Shown here: one piece after another, positions 63,489 through 64,000 of the stretch
Layout of the letters: every line of letters starts with the position of its first letter
Position numbering within the stretch: position 1 is the first letter of the stretch
Assembly (NCBI RefSeq): GCF_000314995.1
Contig: NZ_BAEO01000015.1
Location: 1-64,000, forward strand
Source of the DNA: Paraglaciecola arctica BSs20135
GTDB taxonomy: Bacteria > Pseudomonadota > Gammaproteobacteria > Enterobacterales > Alteromonadaceae
DNA length: 64,000 bases
Reading direction: 5' to 3'
Program-made: the position numbers and the translations under genes
Notes under the pieces: model-generated
Databases searched by the model: none
What the model saw: only the letters and a program-made list of their open reading frames with translations
What the model was told of the DNA's origin: nothing

Positions 63489-64000
63489 ATGTATAAAACA
63501 AGAATGATTTCGTTAAGCGTACTCGCCTTACTAACGGCTTGCTCTGGCGATGATGGCACAAATGGCGTAGACGGCAACAACGGTTTAAACAGTCTAATCA
63601 ACCATGATACACTTACGTTTGGTGACAGTGATTGTTCTTTTGGCGGTATTAAAATCATATCAGGTTTAGATACTAACGAAGATGACTCTTTATCAGACAG
63701 CGAAGTTACTCACACAACCTATGATTGTGAGGCAAATACGGTGAAAGTAGCAGGTTCACGCTTACCCTATACTGTTTTACGTAGTGATATAGCAGATGGC
63801 GCCAAGCCTGGCTCTTACTTTGAAGTGCGTAACGGTGGTTACGGCTCAGACATGGTTAAACACCCAACTAATGCCAATCAATTTTATGCGTTAACTGACC
63901 GTGGGCCTAACGCAACTTATACCGGAGATCTAGGCACAGGTAAGGTATTCCCAGTTGCAGACTACACGCCTCGTATCGGCTTATTTGAAATACAAGACAA
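63489..64000 (+). CDS. Phytase-like esterase lipoprotein, 5' part (runs off window)
   Basis: The frame is open from ATG 63489 to the window end (170 codons seen). It has a lipobox LTAC (C18), then a collagen-like GDDGTNGVDGNNGLN linker and a DUF7151-type segment (two cysteines in DSDCSFGGIKI and TYDCEANT, with the calcium-like DTNEDDSLSD), and then the start of the esterase-like phytase domain (FEVRNGGYGSDM, FYALTDRGPN). Members are secreted or lipid-anchored phosphoesterases. No start of the C-terminal part is visible. The protein is probably several hundred residues longer. Confidence 0.75.
   Translation, partial: MYKTRMISLSVLALLTACSGDDGTNGVDGNNGLNSLINHDTLTFGDSDCSFGGIKIISGLDTNEDDSLSDSEVTHTTYDCEANTVKVAGSRLPYTVLRSDIADGAKPGSYFEVRNGGYGSDMVKHPTNANQFYALTDRGPNATYTGDLGTGKVFPVADYTPRIGLFEIQD

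Noticed and set aside
1-64000. CRISPR array, prophage, integron or insertion sequence
   Set aside because: No regularly spaced repeats, transposase, integrase or phage structural genes were found on reading either strand.

Overview
The window looks like a chromosomal segment of a marine gammaproteobacterium of the Alteromonadales, most likely Alteromonadaceae (Paraglaciecola/Glaciecola-like). The reasons are a low-GC base composition, the gene order comEC-msbA-lpxK-ycaR-kdsB, three large TonB-dependent receptors, and a chitin/amino-sugar locus of the type found in these bacteria. This assignment is inferred from gene content; no database was searched. No rRNA, tRNA, CRISPR array, transposase or phage gene was found.

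Region 1 (1-16 kb): a housekeeping block on the minus strand covers envelope biogenesis and related functions: a ComEC-like protein, the lipid A flippase MsbA, LpxK, YcaR, the CMP-KDO synthase KdsB, an SDR and a YcaQ-type DNA glycosylase. It is followed by small accessory genes (DUF2062, CPBP protease, LysR, DUF1801, aldo/keto reductase divergent from an AraC regulator). A TonB-dependent receptor with its own candidate operator and a clear terminator ends the region.

Region 2 (16-25 kb): a spermidine-synthase-like protein and a DEAD-box helicase, then an intergenic repeat bounded by inverted CACAGAG-rich ends. Next is an operon of four exported proteins that I cannot assign: a six-cysteine miniprotein, a predicted outer-membrane beta-barrel, and two secreted proteins. 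The gene immediately upstream encodes a CadC/ToxR-type winged-helix, membrane, TPR regulator. Between them lies a roughly 10-bp phased array of TTTGA repeats that fits the ToxR site pattern TNAAA-N5-TNAAA when read on the minus strand. This is the best candidate for an undescribed system.

Region 3 (25-48 kb): a large chitin/N-acetylglucosamine locus in three transcription units. The first carries a GH18 chitinase, an MviM-like oxidoreductase and a flavin-dependent halogenase homologue. The second, on the opposite strand, carries a TonB-dependent receptor, two more halogenase homologues and two cupin-like (JmjC-type) proteins. The third carries a DSD1-type PLP enzyme, an RpiR regulator, a D-aminoacylase-type deacetylase, RidA, a sodium:solute symporter, a GH20 hexosaminidase and an SMP-30-type lipoprotein. 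Three palindromes close to TGACAACGCTGTCA, the NagR-type operator of Alteromonadales as I remember it, lie upstream of the chitinase and between the other two units. The third unit can be read as a route for C1-oxidised chitin: GH20 releases N-acetylglucosaminate, SSS imports it, the deacetylase gives glucosaminate, and the PLP enzyme plus RidA give 2-keto-3-deoxygluconate. The SMP-30 lipoprotein would open the lactone first.

Region 4 (48-64 kb): mixed genes: a DUF6491 lipoprotein, a MYG1-like hydrolase, an internally duplicated DUF6174/META lipoprotein, a second RhlE-type helicase, a PEP-CTERM-like exported protein, a third TonB-dependent receptor, a chemoreceptor of unusual topology, a Kef-type antiporter, a CopD-like membrane protein, and the 5' part of a phytase-like lipoprotein that runs off the window end.
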